The notes beneath the pieces were generated by a model. That model saw only the letters and a list, made by a program, of their open reading frames with translations. It did not search any database and had not been told where the DNA came from. From the IMG/VR virus record IMGVR_UViG_3300023174_000075, positions 60,428 through 124,427 of that record: DNA of 64,000 bases. One strand, 5' to 3'. Within the stretch, counting starts at the first letter, position 1, and each line of letters starts with the position of its first letter. The stretch comes from a virus. The translations under genes were made by a program, and so were the position numbers. This document shows positions 1 to 10,585 of the stretch, in pieces.

Positions 1-1260
1 ACAGTCATTTAAACTTGGTATACTACCTGTTAAAGTATTATTATGTACATCAAAATATTTTAAATTATAACTTTTATTAAATTCAATAATAGATCCATTC
101 AATAAATTATTATAGGCAATAAATGTTTGTAAAGCAAACGAGGATGATAATATAGGAATACTACCTGTTAATGAATTAAGACTAATATCTATACTTTGAA
201 TAGATCCTGTTGGTAATTTTAATAATATATCACTTATACTTCCTGTTAAATTTGTATTATTAAAAGTAAAACTTTGTAGATATTGACTACCTGTTAAATA
301 AGGAATTTTACCACCTAAATTAGAATTAGTATTAAGATCTAAATTTATTATACTTGGTAAATTTGATAAATTAGGAAAAGTAGTTAATAATTCATCTATA
401 AAATTAAGTGTAGTTAAGTTTGATAAATAAGAAGAGGTAAATGAATTTAAAACCTTACTACCAGTATGAGATAAAGTATTAATAGTACCTAAATTACCCC
501 CATATAGATATATTGTACTTCCTGAACTTGAAACAGCTGAGGCAGTAATATTTAAAAAAGAATTCCATTGATTTAAACTACTTGTATTAGCAACGGGAAA
601 ATTTGGAGCCGTATATGTAAATGCTAAATAAGATTGAGCTTCGGTTAATGCATATATATTATATACATCTGTAATATTAGATGATGAAAAGCTAGCTGTT
701 AATGGAGAATTTGAGCTAGAAACATATGATGATGTTGTATTGGTTGATTGGTTAATGATTAATATGCTTGAAGTATAAAATAATCCGCTACCACTAATTA
801 GTACAGTATAATTAGTATCTTTAATTAATGTTAAAGCTCCATTATTAAGAGATTGAGTTTGATATATACTAGAAGATACTAATGAAGAAGTATATATAGC
901 AAATATATTATTTGAGGATGTTGTAAATATATCTGGGGTGAAATACCAATTAGTTATAAATGAAGATGTTTCCGCTGAAATTGGAGGAGATGGTAAAAGA
1001 ACACCTAATGGAGATTGATTATAATATATTGTTGTATTCTCAGTAGGGAATGATGCTAAGATAGAACTTCCACTTTTAACATATATTCTTAATTCACCTA
1101 AAGCTGAAATAAATGCTGAACCAGATGTTTCATAGGCACTAGCTGTTGTTTCTAATGTTATGTCAGAATAAAATCTTTCACCAATAACATTACTATCTGA
1201 TAGAATTGTTAATGAGGATGTAAAAGATCCAGATGATGGTATATAATATAAATTTATCAT
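1..1260 (-). CDS. Leucine-rich-repeat tail adhesin (partial, C-terminus outside window)
   Basis: From the ATG at 1258-1260 the complementary strand stays open for 420 codons to the window edge. The first ~240 residues are rich in Ser, Thr and Asn with no motif I recognise. From about residue 248 (position ~515) onward, leucine-rich repeats recur about every 23-24 residues, with cores such as LNSLTGSIPIL and NNTLTGSIPSL, the LxxNxLxGxIP pattern of plant- and bacterial-type LRRs. The start overlaps the stop of the 1735-residue gene by one base (TAATG), so the two are probably translationally coupled. Position at the end of the baseplate module suggests a tail-fibre or receptor-binding role; this is inference. 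LRR is clear, function is not. Confidence 0.75.
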   Translation of the reverse strand, partial: MINLYYIPSSGSFTSSLTILSDSNVIGERFYSDITLETTASAYETSGSAFISALGELRIYVKSGSSILASFPTENTTIYYNQSPLGVLLPSPPISAETSSFITNWYFTPDIFTTSSNNIFAIYTSSLVSSSIYQTQSLNNGALTLIKDTNYTVLISGSGLFYTSSILIINQSTNTTSSYVSSSNSPLTASFSSSNITDVYNIYALTEAQSYLAFTYTAPNFPVANTSSLNQWNSFLNITASAVSSSGSTIYLYGGNLGTINTLSHTGSKVLNSFTSSYLSNLTTLNFIDELLTTFPNLSNLPSIINLDLNTNSNLGGKIPYLTGSQYLQSFTFNNTNLTGSISDILLKLPTGSIQSIDISLNSLTGSIPILSSSFALQTFIAYNNLLNGSIIEFNKSYNLKYFDVHNNTLTGSIPSLNDC

Positions 1261-4200
1261 TATTGAGTAATATTATTTTGATTAGATAAATCCACATTTA
1301 ATTGTTGGAATATAGTGCCTATACTTGCTTTTATAGCATTATTAGCGTCTTGTGGTATTAAAATAGTTTGTGATACATCACCTATAGATTTTTTAAAATT
1401 AATAATTATTGATGTTTCATCTGGTTTTGGGCGTAATATAGAAAAATTTTGACTTAATTGACTGCTAAATAAAGTTGATAATGGTTTGTCTAAATACGCT
1501 GTTGTTCGAAAAATACCTAATGCATAAGTATAATTAGTTAATACAGCGTTAGAATAAGATAATATATACCTATCCCCCGCCCGAACTGTTGGGAGTACAG
1601 TATAGCCCCAGCTTCCAATTGTAGGGACAGTGGGAATATGACTTTGTATGGTTTGGTTTGGTGATACTTGTATTTGAAGTACTGAAGGGTATTGAATTCC
1701 ATCTGCTCCGTTAACTGCTACTGTTTTTATTAAAGGAGAAGAAGCTATTGTTAATGGGTTATTTACTCCATTTATGTTTACAATAAATTGTTTTGATGTA
1801 GAACTCCAAATATTATTAAATAATAATGTATTTTGAGTTGAAACGGGTATTTGAAGTATACTAGCAAATCTACTTGGTGAAGTACTAACTTGAAATGTAC
1901 CTATAGTAACTGTTGGAATATTTTTTACTGTTATAGATGAATCAATTGAAGATGATATTACAGTATAATAGTCAGGATTAGGAGAAGATATTGATCCTAT
2001 TCTTATTAGATCATATGGTTGTAACGGTAAAGTATCTATTACAGGTGAATAATAATTTTGAGTTGGTGTTGTTATATCTGGAGTGAAAAGAGAAGATGTT
2101 GAAAAAATAGTTTGCATCTCTGGAGAGAAGGTAATTGTATTTTCTGTTGTTGTAAAAGACTCAAATATTTTACTACCAGTAATAGCTAAATTATAATTAT
2201 ATAATATTTTGGGTGCTGCTTTATCTTGTATTTCAATATATGAGGGTTCAATATATTTTAATGAATTATTTACATTAAATTTAAGAGCAGATTCAATAAA
2301 GGTTTGAGTAGATGGTGGCTGTTGTGGTTTTCCTATTTCAAATTTACAACCTCTACCATATGTAAAAAATCGATCCATATCCATTAAAACTATTCTAAAT
2401 CTAAGAACTTCATTTTGAGCTAAAGATATTGTAGTACCTACTGCTCCGGTAGTATCATCAGTTAATTGAAGGATTGCTATTCCTTTTAAAAGTGGAGTAT
2501 CTATTTGATTATCAAATGAACCATTAGAAAAATTAGTAGGATCAAAATGTATAGTATTAAAATCCGAATTATAAGTCATACCGACTGATATTTCTCCTAT
2601 TGTAGATATTTTAGTAGAAGCTTTATAAGTCCATGAATTTGGATCGGTAGGAGTTATTGAACCTTCTAAAAGTCCAAATATTTTAAATGTACATCCTTTA
2701 CTTTGATGAAGGTATAACCAATTATCATTAGGATACTGTGTTGATAAACGTTGAAAAAATTCCAACCCAATAGAAACAGGTATATTTGCTTTTATAAAAT
2801 ATTGACTTGAAGGTCTAGGGGCTTTATATAGATATTGTCCTCCATCTGTTATATCTATATCCTCATTTAAATAACCATCTTTATATGAAGTATTGTTGAA
2901 TTTTAATAAATCAAAAAAATACGCAAACTTTGCAGTAGAATCTTGAGGTTTAAAATCTGCCCATTGTATTACAACATTTGGGGTAAAAGCATATGGTGAA
3001 GGAGAGTATTTTGTTTTATTTTTTAATTGAAGCGTATTTTGATAAGTTGATGAAAATTGTGTTAAAGATAATTTTGTTGAAGCCATAGGAGAAGTAGTTT
3101 CTAATGTACCATTTCCCCACCATCCATTATAGTTTTTTGACCAACTCCATCCAAATGTATTATAATTAGCAGGTAAATCAGCAGGTGTTGTTGGTGTATT
3201 ATGAGAAATACTGTTATTAGCTGGGGATTGGTTATTAAATATTGAGTCTCCACTATTAGCTCCTGTAAAGAAATCTAAAGCGTATGATTTTAGCCCTGAA
3301 AAAGTATTGGTTGATGATCTAGGAGTAAGAGATAAAAAATTTAATACTTCATTATTTTCTCTAAATAAAATAGGATCATATGAGTATCCTCCCCTAAAAA
3401 TAGTTTTAGTACCATCTAGTGTTTTTTGAAATGATGGTTTAGTAGCATCAGATAATGATAATACTACATTCTCTCCTGATTTAAATATATTTTGTACCTC
3501 TATTAAATTGTTATTTTTTAAAGTTAAATCAGTAATATTTAAATCTTTATCAACTAAATATTTTAATTGAATTTGAGTTTTATCATAAAAATTTAAACTT
3601 TGAGAAGGGATATTTTTAACCCAACCTACTTTATAAGATTGACGATCAATCGCAGCTGTTTTACCATATGAATTATCTCCAGTTTGAATTGTACGACCAT
3701 CAGAACCAGTATAAGAGCCTGATGTGTATGTATTATATAATTTGCTAGTTAATTTAGATCCTTCATATCGTGAAGTATTATATGAACGTAATGTTAAATA
3801 AGAATCTTGTAATTCAGCACTACTTGTTAAACTACCTGTTGGTAAATAATTACCAGTATACTCTATTTTTTTACGAATATTAGATAATATACTAGATGAT
3901 ACATTATTCAGTAATACATTCCAATCTGAGTGAGCAAAGGTATTTGTGTTTATACTTTGTGTTGGATTATGTTGAGCATTATATACACTCCAATCACCTA
4001 AATATGGATTATAGTTATCTGTAAAATATTGATTTACATCTACTATACTACCACTTAAATTACCATCAAAATATGGTTTTTTATCCCCTTGTAAATTATT
4101 ATATAATGGACCATATTGAGGTGATATTGTAGATGCAGATACTTCACCATTAGGTACACTTTGTGTTGTACTATTTGATGGATTTGCATATACTACTTTA

Positions 4201-6467
4201 TTACGCTCTAATACAGGGGAATTAAACGTTACACCAGTTGATAAACTTGTACGCTCAGGAGTAAAATCTTCAAGCATTTTAAATAATGAATTATCAAAGT
4301 ATTGTATTAAACGAATAAATCCATTATAATCCATATTAGATCCAGTAAATGGAGCAAATCCAGGAACACCTGTTTCAAAATATAATTTACGTTGAGCGTC
4401 TAAATCAATATATGAACTACTATATTGTTGTCTAGGATCACCAATATAATCATCTAAGCTCCAAGTTGATGCATTAGAGGCAATAGCTCCTGAAATATAA
4501 GTGTCAATTTGATTTTGTGGTGAAAATGAAATATCTACATAATGAGTATCTTCATCCCTAAAATCAGTAGTTGATTGGTATGGAGGTTGTAGGCTTAATT
4601 CATGTGATAATACACTTCCTGAGATGGTATTATTTACAATTCTAACTTTGCTAGTGTTATATCCTTTAAGTTGTTCAGATTTATTAGCACCACCATATTC
4701 TTTAACATTTAATATACTTCCAGAAATGCCAAAAGTAGTTACAAGATGTTCCAGACCAGAAACTGTACCTTTTGTTTTAACAAGTAAAGGTAAATTATGA
4801 TAAATACGTTTGTATAGTTCAGATACTAAATCTTTACGTGGTATATTATTTAAATAACTACCTGTAATAGTAGTATTATTATCCCATTCACTACTACCTG
4901 TATTAGCACCAATTAAATATTGATTAACATTTTCACCAGCTTGAGTATTATATAAATGAACACCTAATGATTTTAAGCGCTCATATACTAAATCTTTAGA
5001 TATACCTTCTTCTAAATTATTATTAGCTCTATTTATATCAGTAATTGATTTTAAATAAATCCATGTATTATCAAAATAATGCCCTACCATATTTAAGAAT
5101 AATAAGAAAGGAGCATTATTAGTATCATCTTTTAAATATACAGGAATTGCATATTCTAGATTATCATAATTATTATAATCATAATTTTGAGCAGATGATG
5201 TTGTAGCTGTATACCAATTTTGTACTGTTAAAGATGATGTTGATAATAAAGAATATGGCTTAGTAGATGATGATTTAGGCCAAGCATATGAACTAGATTC
5301 AAAATATAAGTAATATTCATATCCATCAAATTGTGTAATAAGAGTATTAATAGCAGATGAATACTGATTTATTTCTGTTATTAAACTTGGTTTTGAGGAT
5401 GATAATGGAGTATAAGTATTAATTAAAGTATTATAATCCTCAATTTGTTTAGCTTTATTATAAAAATTAGATATACGTTGATAAGCTGATCCAAAAAATA
5501 CAAAATTATTAAAATCAGTATAATCTATGTTTATATCTACACTCTGTGTAGCCATCAAATTTAATATTTGATGATACGATGTTTGTTGTAAAGCTTGAAC
5601 ACTAGATATTAAATTAGAATATGTGTTATACTCCGTAGATACAGTTCCATTATTAGGAATTTCTATATCAAAATTAGGGCCTCTTAAGGATGGAGGTGGT
5701 GGAGGGGTAACAATAGTATCCAAATTTATTTGGAAATTATATGGTACTACTTTTTCACTTACTACCCATAAAGTTGATTTTAATTGGACTGATAAAGGTA
5801 GAGGTTCATATAATTTAAATAATACTTCATATCCATCAATAGCTTTATTTAGAGCTATATTAACAGCTACATATTGTTCATTATTACCAAAATTTAATAG
5901 GTAATATATCTGATAAGTAGAACCTTCAAGTTCATTTATTAATTCTGTTACTATATTTTCAATATCAAAATCTTGTAGAGTAGTGGATTTTAATCGTATC
6001 TCTGTTCTATCTTTAGATATTTCTTGAATAAATAAAGCTCTAGTATTACTATCAGAAATTTTATTTTGGAATAAATTATATACTGTTCTAAATTGCCCAG
6101 ATGAATATCCATAACTTTGAATATCCTTAATAGGATCAATTTCAATAATAGGATATAAAGCACTTGATGTAGTTAGAGTTGAAATAATACCTATATCATC
6201 TGTTTGAATAGTACCTGTTGTATTAGGAAGTGTATTTACTCCTGGAGTCTGAGTTATGTCAGTTGGGAGTTTATAACTAAAATAGGAAGGATCAGAATTT
6301 ATTATATTTCCATTACTACCATATATGTAATATTCTATATAATCTCCGGGTTCACCAAAATTTTCTTTAATATTAGTTGAAGAAATTAAATTAGTATCTT
6401 CCCTAGAATAACGGGTTGTATTAGATGTACTAACAACATTTCCTACTATTTTTATATTATCTGCCAT
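1260..6467 (-). CDS. Giant tail/baseplate structural protein (1735 aa)
   Basis: A very long Ser/Thr/Asn/Tyr-rich protein directly downstream of baseplate wedge genes. I recognise no enzymatic motif. A proline run followed by LRGPNFDIEIPNN near residue 262 separates an N-terminal part from a large repetitive-looking beta-rich remainder with many GSY/TGS segments typical of phage fibrous proteins. There is no signal peptide or membrane segment. The start codon overlaps the stop of the 114-residue gene upstream (TAATG). By position it could be a wedge or peripheral baseplate protein (the place of T4 gp7/gp8/gp10) or a long tail fibre; I cannot choose between these from sequence. Confidence 0.7.
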   Translation of the reverse strand: MADNIKIVGNVVSTSNTTRYSREDTNLISSTNIKENFGEPGDYIEYYIYGSNGNIINSDPSYFSYKLPTDITQTPGVNTLPNTTGTIQTDDIGIISTLTTSSALYPIIEIDPIKDIQSYGYSSGQFRTVYNLFQNKISDSNTRALFIQEISKDRTEIRLKSTTLQDFDIENIVTELINELEGSTYQIYYLLNFGNNEQYVAVNIALNKAIDGYEVLFKLYEPLPLSVQLKSTLWVVSEKVVPYNFQINLDTIVTPPPPPSLRGPNFDIEIPNNGTVSTEYNTYSNLISSVQALQQTSYHQILNLMATQSVDINIDYTDFNNFVFFGSAYQRISNFYNKAKQIEDYNTLINTYTPLSSSKPSLITEINQYSSAINTLITQFDGYEYYLYFESSSYAWPKSSSTKPYSLLSTSSLTVQNWYTATTSSAQNYDYNNYDNLEYAIPVYLKDDTNNAPFLLFLNMVGHYFDNTWIYLKSITDINRANNNLEEGISKDLVYERLKSLGVHLYNTQAGENVNQYLIGANTGSSEWDNNTTITGSYLNNIPRKDLVSELYKRIYHNLPLLVKTKGTVSGLEHLVTTFGISGSILNVKEYGGANKSEQLKGYNTSKVRIVNNTISGSVLSHELSLQPPYQSTTDFRDEDTHYVDISFSPQNQIDTYISGAIASNASTWSLDDYIGDPRQQYSSSYIDLDAQRKLYFETGVPGFAPFTGSNMDYNGFIRLIQYFDNSLFKMLEDFTPERTSLSTGVTFNSPVLERNKVVYANPSNSTTQSVPNGEVSASTISPQYGPLYNNLQGDKKPYFDGNLSGSIVDVNQYFTDNYNPYLGDWSVYNAQHNPTQSINTNTFAHSDWNVLLNNVSSSILSNIRKKIEYTGNYLPTGSLTSSAELQDSYLTLRSYNTSRYEGSKLTSKLYNTYTSGSYTGSDGRTIQTGDNSYGKTAAIDRQSYKVGWVKNIPSQSLNFYDKTQIQLKYLVDKDLNITDLTLKNNNLIEVQNIFKSGENVVLSLSDATKPSFQKTLDGTKTIFRGGYSYDPILFRENNEVLNFLSLTPRSSTNTFSGLKSYALDFFTGANSGDSIFNNQSPANNSISHNTPTTPADLPANYNTFGWSWSKNYNGWWGNGTLETTSPMASTKLSLTQFSSTYQNTLQLKNKTKYSPSPYAFTPNVVIQWADFKPQDSTAKFAYFFDLLKFNNTSYKDGYLNEDIDITDGGQYLYKAPRPSSQYFIKANIPVSIGLEFFQRLSTQYPNDNWLYLHQSKGCTFKIFGLLEGSITPTDPNSWTYKASTKISTIGEISVGMTYNSDFNTIHFDPTNFSNGSFDNQIDTPLLKGIAILQLTDDTTGAVGTTISLAQNEVLRFRIVLMDMDRFFTYGRGCKFEIGKPQQPPSTQTFIESALKFNVNNSLKYIEPSYIEIQDKAAPKILYNYNLAITGSKIFESFTTTENTITFSPEMQTIFSTSSLFTPDITTPTQNYYSPVIDTLPLQPYDLIRIGSISSPNPDYYTVISSSIDSSITVKNIPTVTIGTFQVSTSPSRFASILQIPVSTQNTLLFNNIWSSTSKQFIVNINGVNNPLTIASSPLIKTVAVNGADGIQYPSVLQIQVSPNQTIQSHIPTVPTIGSWGYTVLPTVRAGDRYILSYSNAVLTNYTYALGIFRTTAYLDKPLSTLFSSQLSQNFSILRPKPDETSIIINFKKSIGDVSQTILIPQDANNAIKASIGTIFQQLNVDLSNQNNITQ

Positions 6468-6811
6468 TATTTTTTAATTGTTTTACTTATTTCATCAAGT
6501 GTGGATTGTGTATCTAATACTTGTTGTCTTAATGTAGTAATTTCTTCTAGTAAAGCCTGAATATCGTCTTGGCTAACTATAACACCTAAATAATCTGCTG
6601 ATTTTTCTAGCATATACCTATGTGAATTTGCATCTCCCTCTTTTGGAATTTGATAAAATAATTGATCATATAGTTGAAAAAAATCTTCTAAAGTAAATGT
6701 TGGAGTTTCTTCATTTACATTATTTAATAACTGACTAAATTGAGTATTAACTACTTTACTAAAACTAAGTTTATCGTATACTTGTTTCTCTATTGAAATT
6801 TGTTCGGACAT
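6467..6811 (-). CDS. Small baseplate-module protein (114 aa)
   Basis: Hypothetical protein with a predicted helical, coiled-coil-like C-terminus (ALLEEITTLRQQVLDTQSTL, residues ~84-103). It sits between two large structural genes and overlaps both by one base (TAATG at each end), so it is part of one translationally coupled structural set. A role as a small connector or chaperone in baseplate assembly is inferred from position only. Confidence 0.65.
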   Translation of the reverse strand: MSEQISIEKQVYDKLSFSKVVNTQFSQLLNNVNEETPTFTLEDFFQLYDQLFYQIPKEGDANSHRYMLEKSADYLGVIVSQDDIQALLEEITTLRQQVLDTQSTLDEISKTIKK

Positions 6812-7920
6812 TATCTTATAACTTTAAAGTAATAATTTTCATCAAATATTATTGTTTCACCAGTATCTAATATTGTTTTAAATAATAATTGATAATAGCG
6901 TTCTGGTTCTAGACCATTCATATATACATCAAAATAATTGCCTTTATCATCACAACTAAGTTTAGTATATGTTGTATCGTAATCTACGACAATTTCTTCG
7001 GTATCCAAATCTTTTATTGACCAATATGAAGTTTCTGGCAAAGCATAATTTACTGTTGAATAAGTAAAAGATGATGTACTAAATGTTCTTGGTGGATATT
7101 TAGGTCTAACTTTTACTCTAAAACGCTGTACTGAATCTTGTTGGTAATTACTTTTATTATTGCCTATGCTGGTAACATATAAATCAGAATCTATCACTGG
7201 TAATGTTCCAATAAAATATGATGAATCGTCCCATCTTATTTCCAAACATGGAGGATAAATAGTATGGGTATTTCCTGAGAAATATTTTAATTCAAATTTA
7301 GATGCTGAGGTAAATTCAATTGAACTACTATGTTTTAATATAACTCCATAATTATTTATACTATTACTATACCAATCTTTAACGGTATTTGATATTTGTA
7401 ATTCAATATCTAATGGTGTTTTATGAGTAAATGATTGAACAGATTTATATAAATTATCTGATAACCATAAACCACCTCCAATATTGCTACCTAATTGATA
7501 TGATCCTGTTGTACCTGTATCAAATTGTCCAGGTACAAACCATACATCACCGCCTAATTGATCATAATATCCCCAACTAGCGCCATCTGTTGTTGATGGT
7601 GAATTTGAAAATCTACCTGTACCCATATTCCAATCAGATGCTAAAGGACGACATTCTATAGTATAATTTAATGGGATTTGAGAAGCATTAGCTAATGATA
7701 ATTTTAAATAAGCATCATAGTTATCTCCATCTACTTTATTAAGAATAACGTCATTTATTTCATCTTGTGGAAACTTAATAATAGGACGTGATACTTCATT
7801 AGTATCATTAATTGAATAGAAAGTACTAAGTTCTAATATTTCATCCAATCCTGTGTTTATTGTTGGGTAATAGGAATAAAGAGTAGCGCTCTTTTCGGGG
7901 AATATTTTATAAATTGCCAT
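6811..7920 (-). CDS. Baseplate/tail structural protein (369 aa)
   Basis: Begins MAIYKIFPEKSATLYSYYP, which resembles the start of DNRLRE-type beta-sandwich domains (an 'FxxxDAxIxSxxP'-like opening of stacked beta-proteins); the rest is beta-rich, with tryptophan/tyrosine patches around residues 115-135. No catalytic motif. A class B promoter-like box lies about 20 bases upstream. Location directly after the gp6-like wedge gene suggests a peripheral baseplate or fibre-attachment protein; this is inference. Confidence 0.65.
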   Translation of the reverse strand: MAIYKIFPEKSATLYSYYPTINTGLDEILELSTFYSINDTNEVSRPIIKFPQDEINDVILNKVDGDNYDAYLKLSLANASQIPLNYTIECRPLASDWNMGTGRFSNSPSTTDGASWGYYDQLGGDVWFVPGQFDTGTTGSYQLGSNIGGGLWLSDNLYKSVQSFTHKTPLDIELQISNTVKDWYSNSINNYGVILKHSSSIEFTSASKFELKYFSGNTHTIYPPCLEIRWDDSSYFIGTLPVIDSDLYVTSIGNNKSNYQQDSVQRFRVKVRPKYPPRTFSTSSFTYSTVNYALPETSYWSIKDLDTEEIVVDYDTTYTKLSCDDKGNYFDVYMNGLEPERYYQLLFKTILDTGETIIFDENYYFKVIR

Positions 7921-7939
7921 AATTGTATGATTACTACAT

Positions 7940-7947
7940 ATAAATAT
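7940..7947 (-). promoter_or_regulatory. Class B (late-type) promoter box
   Basis: Coding strand reads ATATTTAT inside CATATTTATATG, about 20 bases before the ATG of the 369-aa structural gene. No GGCA box lies at the class A spacing. Confidence 0.45.
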
Positions 7948-7963
7948 GACAAACTATAACTTT

Positions 7964-9793
7964 TTAAATTGTAAATGGTACTACTCTACCTTGTATATCA
8001 ATATCAGGATATCTAACTTCAAATACACTTGGATCAACAGAAGGATATATATTACCTTGTCTAGTTGCCCCTGGTATATCGTAGGCATATTGAGAGTAGT
8101 TACCTCCTTGTTTATTAACCATTTCAAGCTTAGTTACTGATTGTACCCCTGTTACTTTTAATAAGCGAGAAGTTATATCAGACATAATGATTGGTTGATT
8201 AATAGTCCATTTATCTATATTAAAATGGTCTTTTAATGCTGTTATGCAACTAGTCACAACATCATTATTATTATATCCACTTTGTATCACTATGTCAAAA
8301 TTAACTCCTATATTGATATAAAATGCATCTTTAATATTAACAGCATCAGTAACCATTCTATATTGATTAATATAGGTAGCTAAATTTTCTTTTAATGTGA
8401 TAGAAGCAGGTATAAGATTTTTATTAAAATCATAAGCTAAAATATACATATCTAGTGATAATGGATTACGTCTTTCCATTGTTGCTACTGTTGGAGTTGG
8501 TAACATTTCACTAGCAGCATCTTGAGTAACATATACTTTAGCTATACTACCATAATTAGTTGGTAATGATAAAGCACGAACCATATAATCTTCTCTAGTT
8601 ACAGCACGTAATTGAGATTGATATGCATATAAAGCATTATTTCTTATTTCTTCTACTTCATCTCCACTTTTACCTCCAGAGGAAGGTAAAGTATTATTTG
8701 ATGCTACACTATCTATTATTTGAGTAGCTAAAGGTCCAGTTAAACCTGCACCAATTTGAATATTTGCTTTATTTATATTATTTAAATCATTAGCAGGAAC
8801 GTTTGATCTAATACCACCACCAGTAAGATATCTAATAGTTAAATCCGTATTACTAGGGGCTAAACCATATTCTTGAGTGAAAAAGGGATTAGCTTTATTA
8901 TAACCATCTAATAAAGTAGATATTCCTGGAATTAATCCTAATTGAATATTGTCGGGTGAAGGTAAAAGTGTATCGTCTGATGTATTAGATACCCCTGCTC
9001 CAAACTCTAGTTGTAGTGTATTATCTGATAAGAAGCGAGATACAAAGCGGCGAGGTACTCTTTGATAATCAATTAAATAAGGTACTCCATCTGATTGGGC
9101 ATTTGGGTTTGTTATAGGCATTAATATACTAGCTTGAGCTAGATAAGGTACCTCATACCATTTATTATTTTGAGTATCTGTAACGTCTAATATTTGAAGA
9201 ATATTTGTATCATTAATATTAGAAATAGTAAACTTTTGCGGCCCAGAAAAGGATAATGTGGTGGTTTTTATTTCAGCTGATATTGCTTTTACTGATTTTG
9301 TTAATAGGTAATAATTAGAATCTATGAAACTAATTGTTGTATTATCTGTTATAGAAAAATCAACTTTATCTATAGTTATAAAATTAGTTCCTGTACTTCT
9401 TGAAGTTATAGATGTATTTTCTGGTACTATAACAGCATATGAGTAGTCAGGTGCTGATACTCCATTTATTATTATTGAGGGAATTAATTGAAAAATATCA
9501 ACTGTTACGTTAGAGGCATATGATACTTTAGGTTTATATCCAAACATATATGATAAAGCATATAAATTTTCTTTTTCCTTAGCATATAATAAGAAATTCT
9601 CTTGTATTTGAGTATCAATATAAAATGATGAAACATCACCTACATATGATGCTAAATCTATAAATAAAGCTCCAGGATTTGCCTCTGAAAAGTTATTATA
9701 AGTACTAGGAAAATATGTTTTAGTATAATTTAAAAGACTACTTTTAAAATCACTAAAGGTTTTATTTAAATATGATACTTTATTATCTGCCAT
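7964..9793 (-). CDS. Baseplate wedge protein, gp6 / Baseplate_J-like (609 aa)
   Basis: The N-terminus contains NPGALFIDLASYVGDVSSFY (residues ~39-58), the typical opening of T4 gp6-like and Baseplate_J proteins in which a short helical domain is followed by beta domains. Near residue 400 is AVTREDYMVRALSLP, matching the R-x-x-T-x-x-D-[YF] signature of Baseplate_J. Length is close to T4 gp6 (660 aa). gp6 forms the iris-like ring that joins baseplate wedges in contractile tails. It lies directly downstream of the gp25-like gene, with one base between them, which is the usual neighbour in myoviruses. This pair is the strongest sign that the phage has a contractile tail. Confidence 0.88.
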   Translation of the reverse strand: MADNKVSYLNKTFSDFKSSLLNYTKTYFPSTYNNFSEANPGALFIDLASYVGDVSSFYIDTQIQENFLLYAKEKENLYALSYMFGYKPKVSYASNVTVDIFQLIPSIIINGVSAPDYSYAVIVPENTSITSRSTGTNFITIDKVDFSITDNTTISFIDSNYYLLTKSVKAISAEIKTTTLSFSGPQKFTISNINDTNILQILDVTDTQNNKWYEVPYLAQASILMPITNPNAQSDGVPYLIDYQRVPRRFVSRFLSDNTLQLEFGAGVSNTSDDTLLPSPDNIQLGLIPGISTLLDGYNKANPFFTQEYGLAPSNTDLTIRYLTGGGIRSNVPANDLNNINKANIQIGAGLTGPLATQIIDSVASNNTLPSSGGKSGDEVEEIRNNALYAYQSQLRAVTREDYMVRALSLPTNYGSIAKVYVTQDAASEMLPTPTVATMERRNPLSLDMYILAYDFNKNLIPASITLKENLATYINQYRMVTDAVNIKDAFYINIGVNFDIVIQSGYNNNDVVTSCITALKDHFNIDKWTINQPIIMSDITSRLLKVTGVQSVTKLEMVNKQGGNYSQYAYDIPGATRQGNIYPSVDPSVFEVRYPDIDIQGRVVPFTI

Positions 9794-9794
9794 C

Positions 9795-10220
9795 TTATAT
9801 GAATTGTACTGTTATTTGATCTGCGTTTCCTGATATGTTTATTGTGTATGTAATTGTAACTGATATTGTATTATTTTGAGCTTGGGCTGAAGATGGACTA
9901 CTAAAAGTTATATTATTTATTGTAATTTCAGGTATAAAAAGTGCAGTATTAGTAGTTATTAAACTTCTAATTACTGTTTCTATTTCACCAACAATACCTT
10001 CAAATAATACTTTTTTTAAATCAGCTCCAAATTGAGGATTGTATATTCTCTCACCTTTATTAGTAAGTAAAAGATTAATAAAATTTGATTTTATTTGATC
10101 TTGAGTACTATATGTTGAATTGAAAGGACCAGCAGGTCCATTAAAAGGTAAAGATATCCCAATTGCAATATTTCCTTGCAAATCTAATGGATCAACTCTA
10201 GTTATGACATTTGTTGGCAT
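9795..10220 (-). CDS. Baseplate wedge subunit, gp25/GPW_gp25-like (141 aa)
   Basis: Contains LLLTNKGERIYNPQFGADLK (residues ~50-69), the conserved core of the gp25/lysozyme-like wedge family, where the 'GER' and 'P.FG' residues are diagnostic. Length matches the family (about 130-140 aa). gp25 interacts with gp6 and nucleates sheath assembly in contractile tails. One base separates its stop from the ATG of the gp6-like gene and one base from the gene upstream, consistent with an operon. Confidence 0.9.
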   Translation of the reverse strand: MPTNVITRVDPLDLQGNIAIGISLPFNGPAGPFNSTYSTQDQIKSNFINLLLTNKGERIYNPQFGADLKKVLFEGIVGEIETVIRSLITTNTALFIPEITINNITFSSPSSAQAQNNTISVTITYTINISGNADQITVQFI

Positions 10221-10221
10221 A

Positions 10222-10581
10222 TTAATCTAATTGTCTTAGTCCTGATCTATCCATTGGTGACATGTTAGCAGCAGCATCTGCTATAAAATTTAAATATGGA
10301 TTTACTTTTTCACCGGTTGATTCATCAACAGCATCAATAACTTTTAATTGTTGTTGTGGTTGTTGAAAACCAAATTCAGCTCCCATTTTAGCCATTAATG
10401 AACTACGTACATCTCCTGATAATGGAGCTACATCAGCACTAGTAAAATTAAATGTTTTATTTTCACGTAATGGTTGTTTGTTTTGTTTAGCTAAAACTTC
10501 GTTAATAATGTCAGGCAATTCTTCATAAATAGCCTCAGTTACTGCTTCTTTAATTAGTTTTTTAAATAATTTGATGTTCAT
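10222..10581 (-). CDS. Structural-module protein (119 aa)
   Basis: Starts with an amphipathic segment (LFKKLIKEAVTEAIYEELPD, residues 5-24), a type of N-terminus frequent in structural proteins of Bacteroidetes phages, followed by a Gln/Pro-rich stretch near residue 73. No catalytic motif. A class B promoter box is only five bases from the ATG. It precedes gp25 by one base. Probable virion or assembly protein; function unknown. Confidence 0.65.
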   Translation of the reverse strand: MNIKLFKKLIKEAVTEAIYEELPDIINEVLAKQNKQPLRENKTFNFTSADVAPLSGDVRSSLMAKMGAEFGFQQPQQQLKVIDAVDESTGEKVNPYLNFIADAAANMSPMDRSGLRQLD

Positions 10582-10585
10582 ATAT

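Noticed and set aside
5623-5904. Plus-strand 93-codon frame within the 1735-aa gene
   Set aside because: Shadow frame in a structural gene; no start-site context.
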